A stretch of 64,000 bases of DNA from Rhizobium sp. BT04 (GTDB lineage: Bacteria; Pseudomonadota; Alphaproteobacteria; Rhizobiales; Rhizobiaceae), in the NCBI RefSeq assembly GCF_030053135.1, contig NZ_CP125652.1:4612375-4676374 (forward strand). The letters run 5' to 3'. Made by a program: the position numbers and the translations under genes. Positions 8,272-17,909 of this stretch are shown piece after piece (positions within the stretch are counted from its first letter, which is position 1; the number at the start of each line of letters is the position of its first letter). Under the pieces are notes generated by a model. It did no database searches, was not told the origin of the DNA, and worked only from the letters and a program-made list of their open reading frames with translations.

Positions 8272-10649
8272 AGTCTTCTCTCGTGGCGGTTTCAGCAGCA
8301 GTGGTGGTGGCGAGCCTGGTTACCGGGCTGAAGGACCGTGCCGCTCTGCAGGAAAGGTTCGGCCTGGCGTCTGCCGGCAAGCCGGCGCCGGAGCTGATGA
8401 TGATGGGCCGCATCAAGCCGACCGAGGCTGCCGGCAATGCCGAATTCAATGCGCAGCTCGTCGCCGACAAGATCGAGGCGATCACCTCCTCGCCGCCAGC
8501 ATCACCGGATACATCAGATCCGAATGCCGCAGCACAGCAGCCTGCAACGCCGCCATCTGCCACGCCGCCATCTGCGCCCCAGACGGCGGCGCCAGCGGCA
8601 CCGGTTACGCCTCCGATCGTGTCCGAGCCGCCGGCACCGCAGCAGGCCGCCGCCCCGCCGCCGCCGCCTGCCGTCGATGAAAGCGCGCTTCGTTATTTCG
8701 CCAGCCGCGGCGACAAGGTGCGTTTGCAGGCCGAAATCTCCCGCCTTCAGGCGCTCTATCCGAATTGGGTTCCGCCGGCCGATCCGCTCGCCGTGCCGCA
8801 AAACGGCGACAAACAGCTCGAGGCTATGTGGCAGCTCTATTCCGATGGCCGTTATGCCGAGCTGCGCAAGGCGATCGCCGACCGCCAGGCAGCGGATGCC
8901 AGATGGCAGCCGCCGGCCGATCTGCTCGACCGGCTCGACGTCGCCGAGGCCCGCGCCCGCCTCATCAACGCTTCCGACCTCAAGCAATATGCGACCGTGG
9001 TCGATATCGCCGCCGCCACGCCGAGCCTGCTCACCTGCAGCGAGGTCGACGTTCTCTGGCGTGTCGCCGAAGCCTTCATCCAGACGGAGAGGGTGCCGCG
9101 CGGCCAGGACGCCTATAGCTATATCCTGAAGAACTGCGCCAATCCGGCCGAACGGCAGGCGACGGTCGAGAAGGCCTCGACGCTGCTTTCCTATCAGCCG
9201 ATGCAGGCGCTGCTCGCGCTGGACAAGCCTGCCGCAGACGGCAGCAGGGAATTCGATGCGATCCGCGACAACCTCGCCCGACGCTTCATGGCCGAAGGCA
9301 ACGACGATCCGAATCTCGGCATCGCGCCCGAGTATGTCGCCCGCCTCGAAAAGCTCGCCGGCACTGAGGGTCTTGCCTCGGATGCGCTGCTGCTCGGCTG
9401 GTATCAGCTTCGCCGCAACAACGATGCCGAGGCCGAAAAATGGTTCCGCGCCGCCCGCGTCAAGCAGGATACGGCGGCCGCTTCACAGGGGCTGGCGCTG
9501 GCGTTGATCGCCCGCAAGGCGCCTGAGGAGGCCGAGGACGTGATGTTCCGCTGGCGTGCCGATTCCGATGATGCGAGCGCCACCTATCTCGCCGCCACGG
9601 CCAATCTGATGGCGCTGCAGCCGCCCGCCGATCTCGCCGAAAATGTGCTGCATCGCATCGCCTCCGAGGTCATCGCCCGCAAATATGTGCCGACGGCGCA
9701 GCAGTTCGGCTGGTATGCCCGCTCCCTCAACCAGTTTCAGACCGCCGCACGTTGGTTCGAGACCGCACTTGCCTGGAAACCCGATGATGAACCCTCCGCC
9801 TATGGTCTTGTCGTCACCCGCGAGCAGTTGAACGACCGCAAGGCCGTGCTCGCCATCCAGCGCGCCTGGGCCGGCCGGTCGACCCGCATCACCAATCTTG
9901 AAGACACTGCTTCGCTGAGCCCGAACGGCGCCCCTCTGCCGCCGGAAAAGGGCGCGATTGCCCCGCAGCAGCCGGTTCGGCCGGTGCAGCCGCCGCAAGC
10001 TCCCGCCGCCACGGCTGAGCCGCGGGCTGAGCGCCCCACTGCGCTGCAGCCGGGGCCGGATGCGGCCGTCCGCACGGCAAGGCCGGGGATGCAGACGGTG
10101 ACCGTCCAGCGCGGTCCGCGCCAGACACGCGGCTGCTCGACGACCATCGATGCGGGGCAGCTTGAGCCGGCCGACGCGCTGTCGCGTGGCTGGTGCCTGA
10201 TGGATATCAACCGGCCGATGGAAGCGATTTCCGCCTTCGAGGCGGCACTGCAGAGCCCGGTCCGCAAGGTCCGAGAAGACGCAGCCTATGGCCAGAGCCT
10301 TGCTTATCTCCGCGCCGGCCTTTCCGGCAATGCCGCCGTCGCCGCCACCAAGGCGCCGCAAAACCGCCAGCGCGCCGCCGAGCTTCAGGTGGCGATCCTC
10401 GCCGACCGGGCGCTTTCGGCCTTCGACGCCGGGCGTTATCGCGAAACTCTCATCTATCTCGATCAGCGCGCCCAGCTGCAGCAGGAACCTATCGACCTGA
10501 TGGTCCTGCGCGGCTACAGCTACTTCAATCTGAAAATGTACGGTGATGCGACCCGTATCTTCGAAGCCGCAGCCGCCACCGGCAATCGCGATGCCACCCG
10601 CGGTCTTGCCGATGTTCGTAAGGTCACCCATCCCGACGTCAACGACTAG
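8262..10649 (+). CDS. TPR-repeat protein of the cellulose operon (BcsC/BcsK-like, no outer-membrane barrel)
   Basis: A 795-residue protein with a GTG start that overlaps bcsZ by ten bases (a GTG at 8268 is also possible). The N-terminus has one hydrophobic segment that may act as anchor or signal. A Pro/Ala-rich linker follows (about 75-140), then helical TPR-type repeats to the end, broken by a second Pro-rich stretch near 570-600. Enterobacterial BcsC has TPRs plus an outer-membrane beta-barrel; no barrel is seen here. Type III bcs operons carry a TPR protein often called BcsK; I leave the symbol open. Confidence 0.8.
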   Translation: MSVKSSLVAVSAAVVVASLVTGLKDRAALQERFGLASAGKPAPELMMMGRIKPTEAAGNAEFNAQLVADKIEAITSSPPASPDTSDPNAAAQQPATPPSATPPSAPQTAAPAAPVTPPIVSEPPAPQQAAAPPPPPAVDESALRYFASRGDKVRLQAEISRLQALYPNWVPPADPLAVPQNGDKQLEAMWQLYSDGRYAELRKAIADRQAADARWQPPADLLDRLDVAEARARLINASDLKQYATVVDIAAATPSLLTCSEVDVLWRVAEAFIQTERVPRGQDAYSYILKNCANPAERQATVEKASTLLSYQPMQALLALDKPAADGSREFDAIRDNLARRFMAEGNDDPNLGIAPEYVARLEKLAGTEGLASDALLLGWYQLRRNNDAEAEKWFRAARVKQDTAAASQGLALALIARKAPEEAEDVMFRWRADSDDASATYLAATANLMALQPPADLAENVLHRIASEVIARKYVPTAQQFGWYARSLNQFQTAARWFETALAWKPDDEPSAYGLVVTREQLNDRKAVLAIQRAWAGRSTRITNLEDTASLSPNGAPLPPEKGAIAPQQPVRPVQPPQAPAATAEPRAERPTALQPGPDAAVRTARPGMQTVTVQRGPRQTRGCSTTIDAGQLEPADALSRGWCLMDINRPMEAISAFEAALQSPVRKVREDAAYGQSLAYLRAGLSGNAAVAATKAPQNRQRAAELQVAILADRALSAFDAGRYRETLIYLDQRAQLQQEPIDLMVLRGYSYFNLKMYGDATRIFEAAAATGNRDATRGLADVRKVTHPDVND

Positions 10650-10751
10650 CGTTGACGCCGCCGTCGCCCTCCGCTACTCGCCTGTGTAGCTCAAAATGCT
10701 CCGGCGTCTTTTGCCTGTCTTAAAAGACGCGCGGCCCGCAAGGAAACATCT

Positions 10752-11420
10752 GTGCCCGCTCTCCATGATATCCTCGACAAGTCCTACGACGCCTTCCTCT
10801 TCGACATGGACGGAACGCTGCTGAATTCCATCGCCGTCGTCGAGCGCGTCTGGAGCGACTGGGCAAGGCGCCACGGCTTCGAACCGGAGGTCTTCCTGAA
10901 GACGATCCACGGCATCCGCGCTTCCGACGTGATCCGCGGGCTCGGCCTGCCAGGCGTCAATCCGGCCCATGAGGCGGACCTGCTGCTCGCCGAGGAGATG
11001 GAGGATGTCTCGGGCATCGTCGAAATCCCCGGCGCCATCCGCTTCCTCTCCGCCATTGCCGACGGCAAATGGGCAATCGTCACTTCGGCGCCGATCGAGC
11101 TCGCCAGGCGTCGCATGGCCGCCGCCGGCATCCCGATGCCGAAGGTCATCGTCAGCGGCGGGGAGGTCAAATCAGGCAAGCCCAGCCCCGAAGGTTATCT
11201 GCTCGGCGCAAGCCGCCTCGGCGTCGATCCCTCGAAATGCCTGGTCTTCGAAGATGCCGTCGCCGGCATCCTCGCCGGCGAGGCCGCCGGCGCCGATGTC
11301 ACCGTCATCACTGAAACTCACGCCACCCCCTTCGAAACACCGCATTTTTCGATCGCCAACTACCAGGCATGGCAGCCCGGCCAGACCGCCGAAGGCCGGC
11401 TGAAGCTCGCTGCGATCTGA
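10752..11420 (+). CDS. HAD-superfamily phosphatase (beta-PGM/sugar-phosphatase subgroup)
   Basis: A 222-residue protein with all HAD motifs: I, DMDGT (nucleophile Asp18 and acid/base Asp20); II, the Thr/Ser of VTSAPIEL; III, Lys in SGKPSPEGYL; IV, FEDAVAG. The helical cap between motifs I and II is the C1 type of sugar-phosphate phosphatases such as glycerol-1-phosphatase. The substrate cannot be set from sequence. The GTG start at 10752 follows AAGGAAA. It is a separate unit between the cellulose operon and tRNA-Pro. Confidence 0.88.
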   Translation: MPALHDILDKSYDAFLFDMDGTLLNSIAVVERVWSDWARRHGFEPEVFLKTIHGIRASDVIRGLGLPGVNPAHEADLLLAEEMEDVSGIVEIPGAIRFLSAIADGKWAIVTSAPIELARRRMAAAGIPMPKVIVSGGEVKSGKPSPEGYLLGASRLGVDPSKCLVFEDAVAGILAGEAAGADVTVITETHATPFETPHFSIANYQAWQPGQTAEGRLKLAAI

Positions 11421-11517
11421 ACATTCCGGCAAACCGCCTCTTTTTGTCGGAGGCAAGGTTTTTCCGCTTGCATTGCACGCGCTGAAAAACTAAACGAAGC
11501 AAGCCGTTTCGGCAGGT

Positions 11518-11581
<64 letters not shown>

Positions 11582-11594
<13 letters not shown>

Positions 11595-11623
11595 TTTATC
11601 CCCTTGAAATCCCAGTCAAAAAT
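11582..11623 (+). repeat. Left attachment-like repeat (attL) in the tRNA-Pro 3' end
   Basis: A 42-base segment starting inside the tRNA T-arm/acceptor and running 29 bases past the CCA. It matches 17910-17951 except at five positions, all transitions. Confidence 0.7.
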
Positions 11624-12065
11624 GATGAATTGGCCGGAAGGCCACTAGCAAAATTAGAACTAAAGCATATAAAATGCTAATCTCGTAACGAAAATCCCCG
11701 GATAATCCTCTTATCGTTATGGGTGCCCAATCAAGTCTCGTTGGGGACATGAGCCCGCTTGGGAACATATCGGAAGCATCGTCCGGGGAAGTGTCTATGG
11801 AATGCAGCATCCACAATTGTGGGGTAGGTTCTGCGGCACCGACATTGCAGTGAGTTTCTCGCAGTTATATTTAGCCTATTGTAGGCGGGAAGGCTTTCTA
11901 GCCGGAAGGTGAGATGGCGGTCCTGTCCAGATCTATAGTTAAGCCATCTAATGAGTGCGTACCCGGCGAGTTGGTACACCTCGGAATTCTCCGGTTAGGA
12001 GTGACGTCGCAGCAATAAATGCTCCCGACGAAAGAAGGCCGCCCTGCAGATCGAGGACGATCGCC
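11595..12065. other. Gene-free left end of the island
   Basis: About 470 bases with low GC compared with the rest of the window. No convincing gene, RNA or terminator is seen. Short frames here have no ribosome-binding site and no recognisable product. This is the region where an integrase would often be found, and none is present. Confidence 0.5.
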
Positions 12066-12476
12066 ATGGCTAATTTTTACTATGTGTATTTCAAAAAGCG
12101 CGATGACGCTGAGATCAAGAAAGCTTTTGGCAAGGCCCTTGATTGGTATCGGATAGATACTACTACCTATTTCCTCTATTCCACGAGCGTCGCAGAAAAG
12201 CTGTATTCGCGCTTTTCGCCCTTCGTACTCGATGAGCGAGGTAAGGAAGGGAACATTTTATTTGCAATTGATGTGAAAGAGCGGCCAGGGTGGGAGTGGC
12301 TGAAAAAGATCAATGCCCATTGTTATCGTAGCTTCTCCGTCCGCACCAGTTACGACGTCAACCGCGCACTAGATGTTTCCCTGTTGGCCGTCGCTCGTGA
12401 GTGCTCTCGACCAGATGCATTGATTTCTCATGCGAAAAGCTTCCCTTTTCCGAGCCCCATCTTTGCAAGAGCATAA
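12066..12476 (+). CDS. Small protein of unknown function, possibly with a Cas2/SinR-like fold
   Basis: A 136-residue protein. The ATG at 12066 follows a GAGGA ribosome-binding site; a frame from 11955 adds 37 unlikely residues. The start ANFYYVYFKKRDD, a central DTTTYFLYSTSVAEKLYSRF and a LFAIDV strand suggest alternating beta strands and helices. That order recalls the small ferredoxin-like fold of SinR/Cas2-like proteins, but this is only a pattern impression. There is no signal peptide, so it is probably cytoplasmic. Codon use is more AT-rich than in the flanking chromosome, consistent with an acquired gene. No CRISPR or toxin-antitoxin partner is adjacent. Confidence 0.6.
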   Translation: MANFYYVYFKKRDDAEIKKAFGKALDWYRIDTTTYFLYSTSVAEKLYSRFSPFVLDERGKEGNILFAIDVKERPGWEWLKKINAHCYRSFSVRTSYDVNRALDVSLLAVARECSRPDALISHAKSFPFPSPIFARA

Positions 12477-12640
12477 ACGCAGGTTGTATCGAAATGATCA
12501 ACTTGTAGTTATCGCAACCACAGTATATTATGTTCACGTGGGTCGATGAATACGTTAGCAATTCTGCAGTGGCTCGCTTCGGGGTGAGGCGGAGCTTGGT
12601 TTATAAGTAAAGGAATTCCACTATTTTGAGGGGGCGATGG

Positions 12641-14347
12641 ATGTTGCGTGCCTGTAGCGTTTTTCTTTTTGGATATTTGATGGGCGTGACCGCGGCCGCC
12701 GCACAAACGACTTGCGTCGACGGAGGATCACCTTCCTGGAAGGGTTTGAATCTTATTCAAACGGATTGCCAAAACTGGAAGGACGGCTACGTACCACCGT
12801 CCGGACAAATCTACGTGGCCCTGCAATTCCATTTCGTTCTCAAAAGCAAACCGGTCGGGTCAGCGGAGAGCAGGAGCGTTCTTGACGCGCTTAAAAGTCT
12901 GGTCACCAAGGACGACGCACAAGAGATCGCGCTCTCGGTTCTGCCGAAAATCGGCAACTATGACTCGGTTGAAACCCCAATCTATACCTACGTCGCGAGC
13001 AAGCCGGAGCGGACCTTTGGAACATCTGGCCAATTCGAATTCACGACGCCCTATATACGATATGATCAACAACCGCTGAGTTTCGTGCTCAAGGCGCGCG
13101 CGACAAGCAAGGCCGATCACGACATCAAGGGATTGATAGATCGTGTACAGCCGATTATCGCGACGGCATCGCCGAACGCCTGGTTAGTGTCCGAAGCGGC
13201 TAAGCCGGCGCTCAACGCTGTCGCGGATGTCACTGACACGGTGCTCGATGCCTACTACAATTCCGACGAGTCAACGACCGCCAGCTTTTCACTTGGCGAC
13301 GAGGCCGCCGACGGCGTGGTCAAGCGCGTACTCACATTGAAATCGGGGCAGGGTGACGCAGACATCGGAAGCCTGACCGTGTCGCTCAAAATGCGAAGGT
13401 CGATCATTGCCGGCAATTCGATATCGTCCGACAGGAGCCCAAAGGATTTGGTCGTTGACTACTCGACGGTCGGCGGGATCCTTGGATACCAACTCCCGGC
13501 GATCGGTGACAAGAAGAATACCATTCTGGGGAGCTTCGCTTCCGACGATGGCGACCTGAAGATCCTCTCTGCGGTCGCATATGAAAAGACGGCGACGACG
13601 GGGCTTTCTGATGCCTGCAGGCAATTGCGGACAATCGGGCTCAACACGTTCGGATTCAACGATATCGACACCGCCAGGATGATCTACGAACTTCTTTCGA
13701 GCGGTGAAAAGTCAGTCGCCTACACCGAAGAATCATCGGTGTGCTTCAGTAAGAGCGACTGGCAGAGAATCTCGATACATCATATCTTCGAACCGCTGGT
13801 CAACCAAACCGTACCGACGAAAGACCGCATTGAGTATTTCGCGACAGGTCTTCGTCGGGGAATGACGACAATGACGATCTATCAGGACCAGCTCGAGGAC
13901 GAGATGGAGCAGGTCGAGGACATGACGGGCGACAACCTCCTTCCGTCCTGTACGGGTTACAACGTAGCGAAAAGCGATCTGATCACCTGCCTGGATACAT
14001 TCCATCTCAACCGCTACCAGATCGAAACATCGGACGAGTCACCAGTCCAGATCCTGGTTAGCCGTCGCTCTCAGGTTGGCGAGGTAGCCAACGCCGACAC
14101 GCGCTCCGGTGTGGAAGTGGCGGCGGTGGGAACGCCGGTTTCGGCATCCACGACAACCAAACTGGATTATGTCTATCGGGTTTCCCTGTTCTACAGCGAC
14201 ACGCAGAAGATCCGACGGATTAAGTTCGAGAAAGCCACACGTGCCAGTGTCGGCGACGATGTCACCGATAAGCTTTCATATCCTTGCTGGGTTAAAGGCA
14301 AGGGGCAGCCGCTTACTTGCCCGGACTTGATACCTCCGCCCTCCTGA
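12641..14347 (+). CDS. Secreted protein of unknown function, first gene of the island operon
   Basis: A 568-residue protein with a signal peptide (MLRACSVFLFGYLMGVTAAA, cleavage before QTT). The ATG at 12641 follows GAGGGGG at good spacing; the frame is open from a TTG at 12626, which is less likely. The mature part is mixed alpha/beta with several Cys (for example in DGGSP, SDACRQL and LPSCTGY contexts) that could form disulfides, and it ends in a Pro-rich tail. I recognise no family. It is followed after 57 bases by a lipoprotein gene and then by a wall-hydrolase-like gene, so a role at the cell envelope is inferred. Confidence 0.8.
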   Translation: MLRACSVFLFGYLMGVTAAAAQTTCVDGGSPSWKGLNLIQTDCQNWKDGYVPPSGQIYVALQFHFVLKSKPVGSAESRSVLDALKSLVTKDDAQEIALSVLPKIGNYDSVETPIYTYVASKPERTFGTSGQFEFTTPYIRYDQQPLSFVLKARATSKADHDIKGLIDRVQPIIATASPNAWLVSEAAKPALNAVADVTDTVLDAYYNSDESTTASFSLGDEAADGVVKRVLTLKSGQGDADIGSLTVSLKMRRSIIAGNSISSDRSPKDLVVDYSTVGGILGYQLPAIGDKKNTILGSFASDDGDLKILSAVAYEKTATTGLSDACRQLRTIGLNTFGFNDIDTARMIYELLSSGEKSVAYTEESSVCFSKSDWQRISIHHIFEPLVNQTVPTKDRIEYFATGLRRGMTTMTIYQDQLEDEMEQVEDMTGDNLLPSCTGYNVAKSDLITCLDTFHLNRYQIETSDESPVQILVSRRSQVGEVANADTRSGVEVAAVGTPVSASTTTKLDYVYRVSLFYSDTQKIRRIKFEKATRASVGDDVTDKLSYPCWVKGKGQPLTCPDLIPPPS

Positions 14348-14404
14348 CGCGCTCTAGCCATTAACTGCTAATATCGCGTTCGAACTTGGGATTGTGGGGG
14401 TCTC

Positions 14405-15649
14405 ATGCGTTTCAAACTGCTTGCTGTTCTTCTTTGCTGCTCGTTTGTTGTCTCCGCATGCACGCAGGGCGTGGTTGATACATACGGCGGGGGCATCGGT
14501 ACTGAGCTTTCCTACACTACTATGGGGCAGCGCAGCGCCGCCGAGGACAATTACGTAGCGTTCATATGCCGGCAATCTGGCTCAGCGCCAGGTATCTGTT
14601 CAGTTGATTGGCAAGGCTTTACGCTTGCCGGGATGAACGACATCGACGCACGTTGCGACGGTTACCTGGCGTGGCTCGACAACCGCCGCCGCACAAATGG
14701 TCCCATACAAAAGCAAATCGCGGATACCGCCACCACAACAGCCACGATAATGGCAGCCACGGGTGCTACTGGAGCTGCCATAGGGATCGTCGCTGCAGCC
14801 TTCGGATTTGCGCGAAATAGCTTTGACAACACTCAATCTCGGCTCCTGATGGAAGTGAACCACTCGACGGTCCAGACGATCGTGCTGTCGAATCAGGAGC
14901 GTTTCCGGAAGGAGTTTGCACTTGTTCGCGTCGAGAACCGTCCGACTGCAATCTACGTGCTGCGTCAATATCTGCGCCTTTGCATGCCCTATACGATCGA
15001 GAACCAGATCAATACGACGATCACCACTTACCAGCTTGGCGGCACGCGAGCCCTGGAAAGCGCAGAAAAAACGCCGCTGATCGATCTGGCGTTTCTGCGG
15101 CGGGAGTCGCTCAAACCCGAGAGGGCGGTCTATCGGCCGCCGAACCCTCCCATCGATAATAACGCAAAGTACGAGCTGGTATCGACGAAGGCGAGCCTGC
15201 GTTCGACGAAGCTCATCCAGAGCGCACTGACCGCGATTTGCGCTTCCCCAGAGGAGGTCGACAATCCCACGCCGCACACCGTCGTGCTCGTCAAAGTGTT
15301 GCAGCAGTATAGGAAGATCAGGAAATCCATTCCAGGCAAAGTCCTCGACGGCAAGATGGACGATGGCGATTTAGCCGAGGTTGCCGACCAGCCACCTTGC
15401 TCACTTTCAACGGCTCAAAATTTCTATGAACAGAAAGCCTACCCGTCTGGGATCATGAGCGCGAGCAACAGTCTGATCGAACTCCTCAATGCACGCCTTG
15501 CAGTGGCGGACCGACTGCCGGCCGGAGCCGACGAGCAGACGATCCGCGCCGGCATCGCGAAGGTGCGCGCCGATCCGAGCCTGAGTCTTGAACTCAATGA
15601 TCCGGCGCTATCCAAACAATTGACTGCAGAACTCATCGATAAACTTTAA
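14405..15649 (+). CDS. Putative lipoprotein with a Gly/Ala-rich membrane-like segment, island operon
   Basis: A 414-residue protein starting MRFKLLAVLLCCSFVVSAC, a type II signal with lipobox VSAC, so lipidation of Cys19 is expected. Near residues 105-135 there is a hydrophobic Thr/Ala/Gly stretch (TIMAATGATGAAIGIVAAAF) that could insert in a membrane. The rest is helical and polar. No known family is recognised. It lies 10 bases before the next gene, which shares its operon. The island context and partners suggest a secreted envelope complex, but no function is assigned. Confidence 0.8.
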   Translation: MRFKLLAVLLCCSFVVSACTQGVVDTYGGGIGTELSYTTMGQRSAAEDNYVAFICRQSGSAPGICSVDWQGFTLAGMNDIDARCDGYLAWLDNRRRTNGPIQKQIADTATTTATIMAATGATGAAIGIVAAAFGFARNSFDNTQSRLLMEVNHSTVQTIVLSNQERFRKEFALVRVENRPTAIYVLRQYLRLCMPYTIENQINTTITTYQLGGTRALESAEKTPLIDLAFLRRESLKPERAVYRPPNPPIDNNAKYELVSTKASLRSTKLIQSALTAICASPEEVDNPTPHTVVLVKVLQQYRKIRKSIPGKVLDGKMDDGDLAEVADQPPCSLSTAQNFYEQKAYPSGIMSASNSLIELLNARLAVADRLPAGADEQTIRAGIAKVRADPSLSLELNDPALSKQLTAELIDKL

Positions 15650-15659
15650 GGGGGCTGTG

Positions 15660-17426
15660 ATGGTTTATGCCGCGGATGGTATTAAGCCGGTCAGGGCAAT
15701 GCCTGAACCGGATGCAGGTCGGCTCGCGCGCGTGGGGCCGGGCGAAAAGCTTTTCGGCACAGGTAAGACTGTTGCCGGCGCGACGCAGAACGATCCACCC
15801 CAGTGGATTGAGGTGTTTCTTCCCGACGACAAAACGACCGGGTGGATCCTCGCTGTCGATTTCAAGGAGGAGCCTGACCCAGCTCCCCGTCCCCTCGATG
15901 AAGAGTTTTTCATCCGAAGCTGTCTGACTGTTGAGCGGGAACTCAACGCCGATACCAAGACCGCACCGTGGTATGTCGCTGCCGATTATCTGATCGCGCG
16001 CGCGATCTTTGAAACAGGCCTCTCCGCAGGTGGCGTGGGCTCGGCCGGGCCGATGGGACCGCTCGCTCTCACTTCGACGGAGTTCAGCGATTTCCTGACG
16101 TCGTCTGGTCTAGACCTCGCGAAAGAATTCGGTCCGGGTGACAGCCGATTGCTGCTAGCTCAGATATTCGCCTGCGGATACGCCATGAGCAAGACGGCCA
16201 AGGACTTCAGCAAGGCGAGCACCGCGAGGAGCAATCCCGTCAACGATGTCGATGTCCCGAGTTATCTGGATCTCTTTCTCGCTTACCTCATCGATCTAAG
16301 CACAGCCGTGGCTCTATCCGATCCAGTGTTGGACAAGTCGCAAACGTTGGCTCAGTTTGGTCTCACGAGCGCGACTATTTCTGCCCTCTCGGAACGATCG
16401 GGTCTCGCTGGAACGAAACCAGACACTACGGTTTCCGCGTTCCTTAAGAACGTCTCCGAAGTGCTCGCCCGTCTGCTCGACTCTGCATTCGACCGTATTA
16501 AAACCCTGGCGGCTGATGAGTTGCCTAAGGCCGAGGCGGGCGTTCCTCCATGGTTGATGATCGCGCGATCTGAACTGGCGCGGCCCGTAAGTGAAACGGT
16601 GAACGCAGACCGGATTCCGGTATATTTCGATGCAATCAGATTCGGAAACATCAACGGCAAGGTACCACATTGGTGCGGGGCATTCATCGGCTTCTGCATG
16701 AAGACTTCAGGAGCAAGCCTACCTGACGGGCCAGCCCGCGCGGCAAACTGGAAGACTTGGGGTAACCGCAGCTTTCCGCTTGGTGCATCGGACATTCCGT
16801 TGGGCGCTGTTGTCGTTTTGAAGCCCCAGGACCCCAAGACAAGTGGGCACGTCGCGTTCTTCGAGAAGTTCGCGGAAAACCGGAAAGTGGAATTGCTCGG
16901 AGGCAATCAGGACGATCAGGTCTCGCAGAAGCCGTTTGCCGTGACGGAAATTTCGGCGATACGAATGCTGGCCGAGGATCTTCCGTTTGGAGCGGCCGAT
17001 GCCTTCGACATGACGAAGGCTGAGGTCAGGGCGGAGTTCCAGCGATACGGTGATCTCATCGTTGATAGATTCAAGCGAGCGGGTTTCAATACGCGACATC
17101 AACTGGCGGCGGCGTTGGCAAACGGGATAAGGGAGTCTGGCTTAAATCCCAGGGCAGTATCCGCTCCTCCGGAAAAGAGCTTCGGACTCTTCCAATGCAA
17201 TCAGACAGCGGGTCTGGGAAAGGGGTACTCTGCTGAGCAACTCATGGACCCGGACCACAACATTGCGTTGATCATTGCCGAGGCCCGGCGGTCTCGTTCG
17301 TTCGTTTCAGCATCGACGCTCAAAGACGCTGTTGAGGCATTCGTGAGATATGTAGAGCGCCCGAAAGACACGTCGGGAGAGATCGACAAGCGAATGGCCA
17401 TAGCGGGCCGATTGCTCGGAGCGTGA
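15660..17426 (+). CDS. Multi-domain putative peptidoglycan hydrolase (SH3-like, lytic-transglycosylase-like, CHAP/TIGR02594-like, lysozyme-like)
   Basis: A 588-residue protein; the ATG at 15660 follows AAGGGGG, and a GTG at 15657 is an alternative. Order: an SH3-like wall-binding segment (about 5-75); a transglycosylase-like stretch with Glu118 in ARAIFETGLS and a GSAGPMGPL loop; a helical linker; a cysteine amidase/CHAP domain of TIGR02594 type (about 300-440) with Cys339 (HWCGAF), His397 (SGHVAF) and Asn416 (LGGNQ); and a C-terminal lysozyme-like domain (about 460-588) with Glu492 in GIRESGLNP. There is no signal peptide, so export must use another route or lysis. It is the last gene of the island operon, 10 bases after the lipoprotein. 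Confidence 0.75.
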   Translation: MVYAADGIKPVRAMPEPDAGRLARVGPGEKLFGTGKTVAGATQNDPPQWIEVFLPDDKTTGWILAVDFKEEPDPAPRPLDEEFFIRSCLTVERELNADTKTAPWYVAADYLIARAIFETGLSAGGVGSAGPMGPLALTSTEFSDFLTSSGLDLAKEFGPGDSRLLLAQIFACGYAMSKTAKDFSKASTARSNPVNDVDVPSYLDLFLAYLIDLSTAVALSDPVLDKSQTLAQFGLTSATISALSERSGLAGTKPDTTVSAFLKNVSEVLARLLDSAFDRIKTLAADELPKAEAGVPPWLMIARSELARPVSETVNADRIPVYFDAIRFGNINGKVPHWCGAFIGFCMKTSGASLPDGPARAANWKTWGNRSFPLGASDIPLGAVVVLKPQDPKTSGHVAFFEKFAENRKVELLGGNQDDQVSQKPFAVTEISAIRMLAEDLPFGAADAFDMTKAEVRAEFQRYGDLIVDRFKRAGFNTRHQLAAALANGIRESGLNPRAVSAPPEKSFGLFQCNQTAGLGKGYSAEQLMDPDHNIALIIAEARRSRSFVSASTLKDAVEAFVRYVERPKDTSGEIDKRMAIAGRLLGA

Positions 17427-17602
17427 TCAAGGCATGAGGCCGCGGACCGGTGCGCCGAAACCTGCTGGTCGTACAGTTCGATATTTTTGTAACCACGAGC
17501 TGCGCACTCTGAAGACGGCCACTAGGCAGGGACCGCCCAACACAGCGGCTTCCCTCAGTCTCAGGAATATCGCAAGGCGGCCAAACCCGCCAATTTATGA
17601 GT

Positions 17603-17904
17603 TTATGGCGGCCAGAGAATGAGTTGGAGTCGCTCAGTCTGCAGGTCGACCGCATTCTCAAGCGCGGATAGGAGGGTGACGCCCAGCAGGCGGACGTCTT
17701 TGCCGTGAAAGACGGGCTTGAGCAGAAGGTACACAATCTGCTCAAATCGCCCGCTGATGTCAGCGGGCGTTCACTGGTTCTTGTCCATGTAATCTGGGTG
17801 AAGTCGACGTATTGCACCGTCAACGTTACCGTCTTCGCCCTAGTGGCGCTGATCTCACAATAGCGCCAGACCTTGGCAATTAGCGGCCGCAGACTGTCAG
17901 AAGG
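17603..17904 (-). pseudogene. dinB: dinB (DNA polymerase IV) C-terminal fragment, frameshifted
   Basis: Reading the minus strand from about 17904 gives LRPLIAKVWRYCE, ATRAKTVTLTVQYVDFTQIT, typical of the little-finger domain of Y-family polymerase IV. At about 17740 the frame must shift by one base to continue as FEQIVYLLLKPVFHGKDVRLLGVTL and end at the TAA at 17603-17605. The N-terminal three quarters, with palm and fingers, are absent. The upstream edge coincides with the right attachment-like repeat. This is a non-functional remnant inside the island's right end. Confidence 0.7.
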
Positions 17905-17909
17905 GTCCT

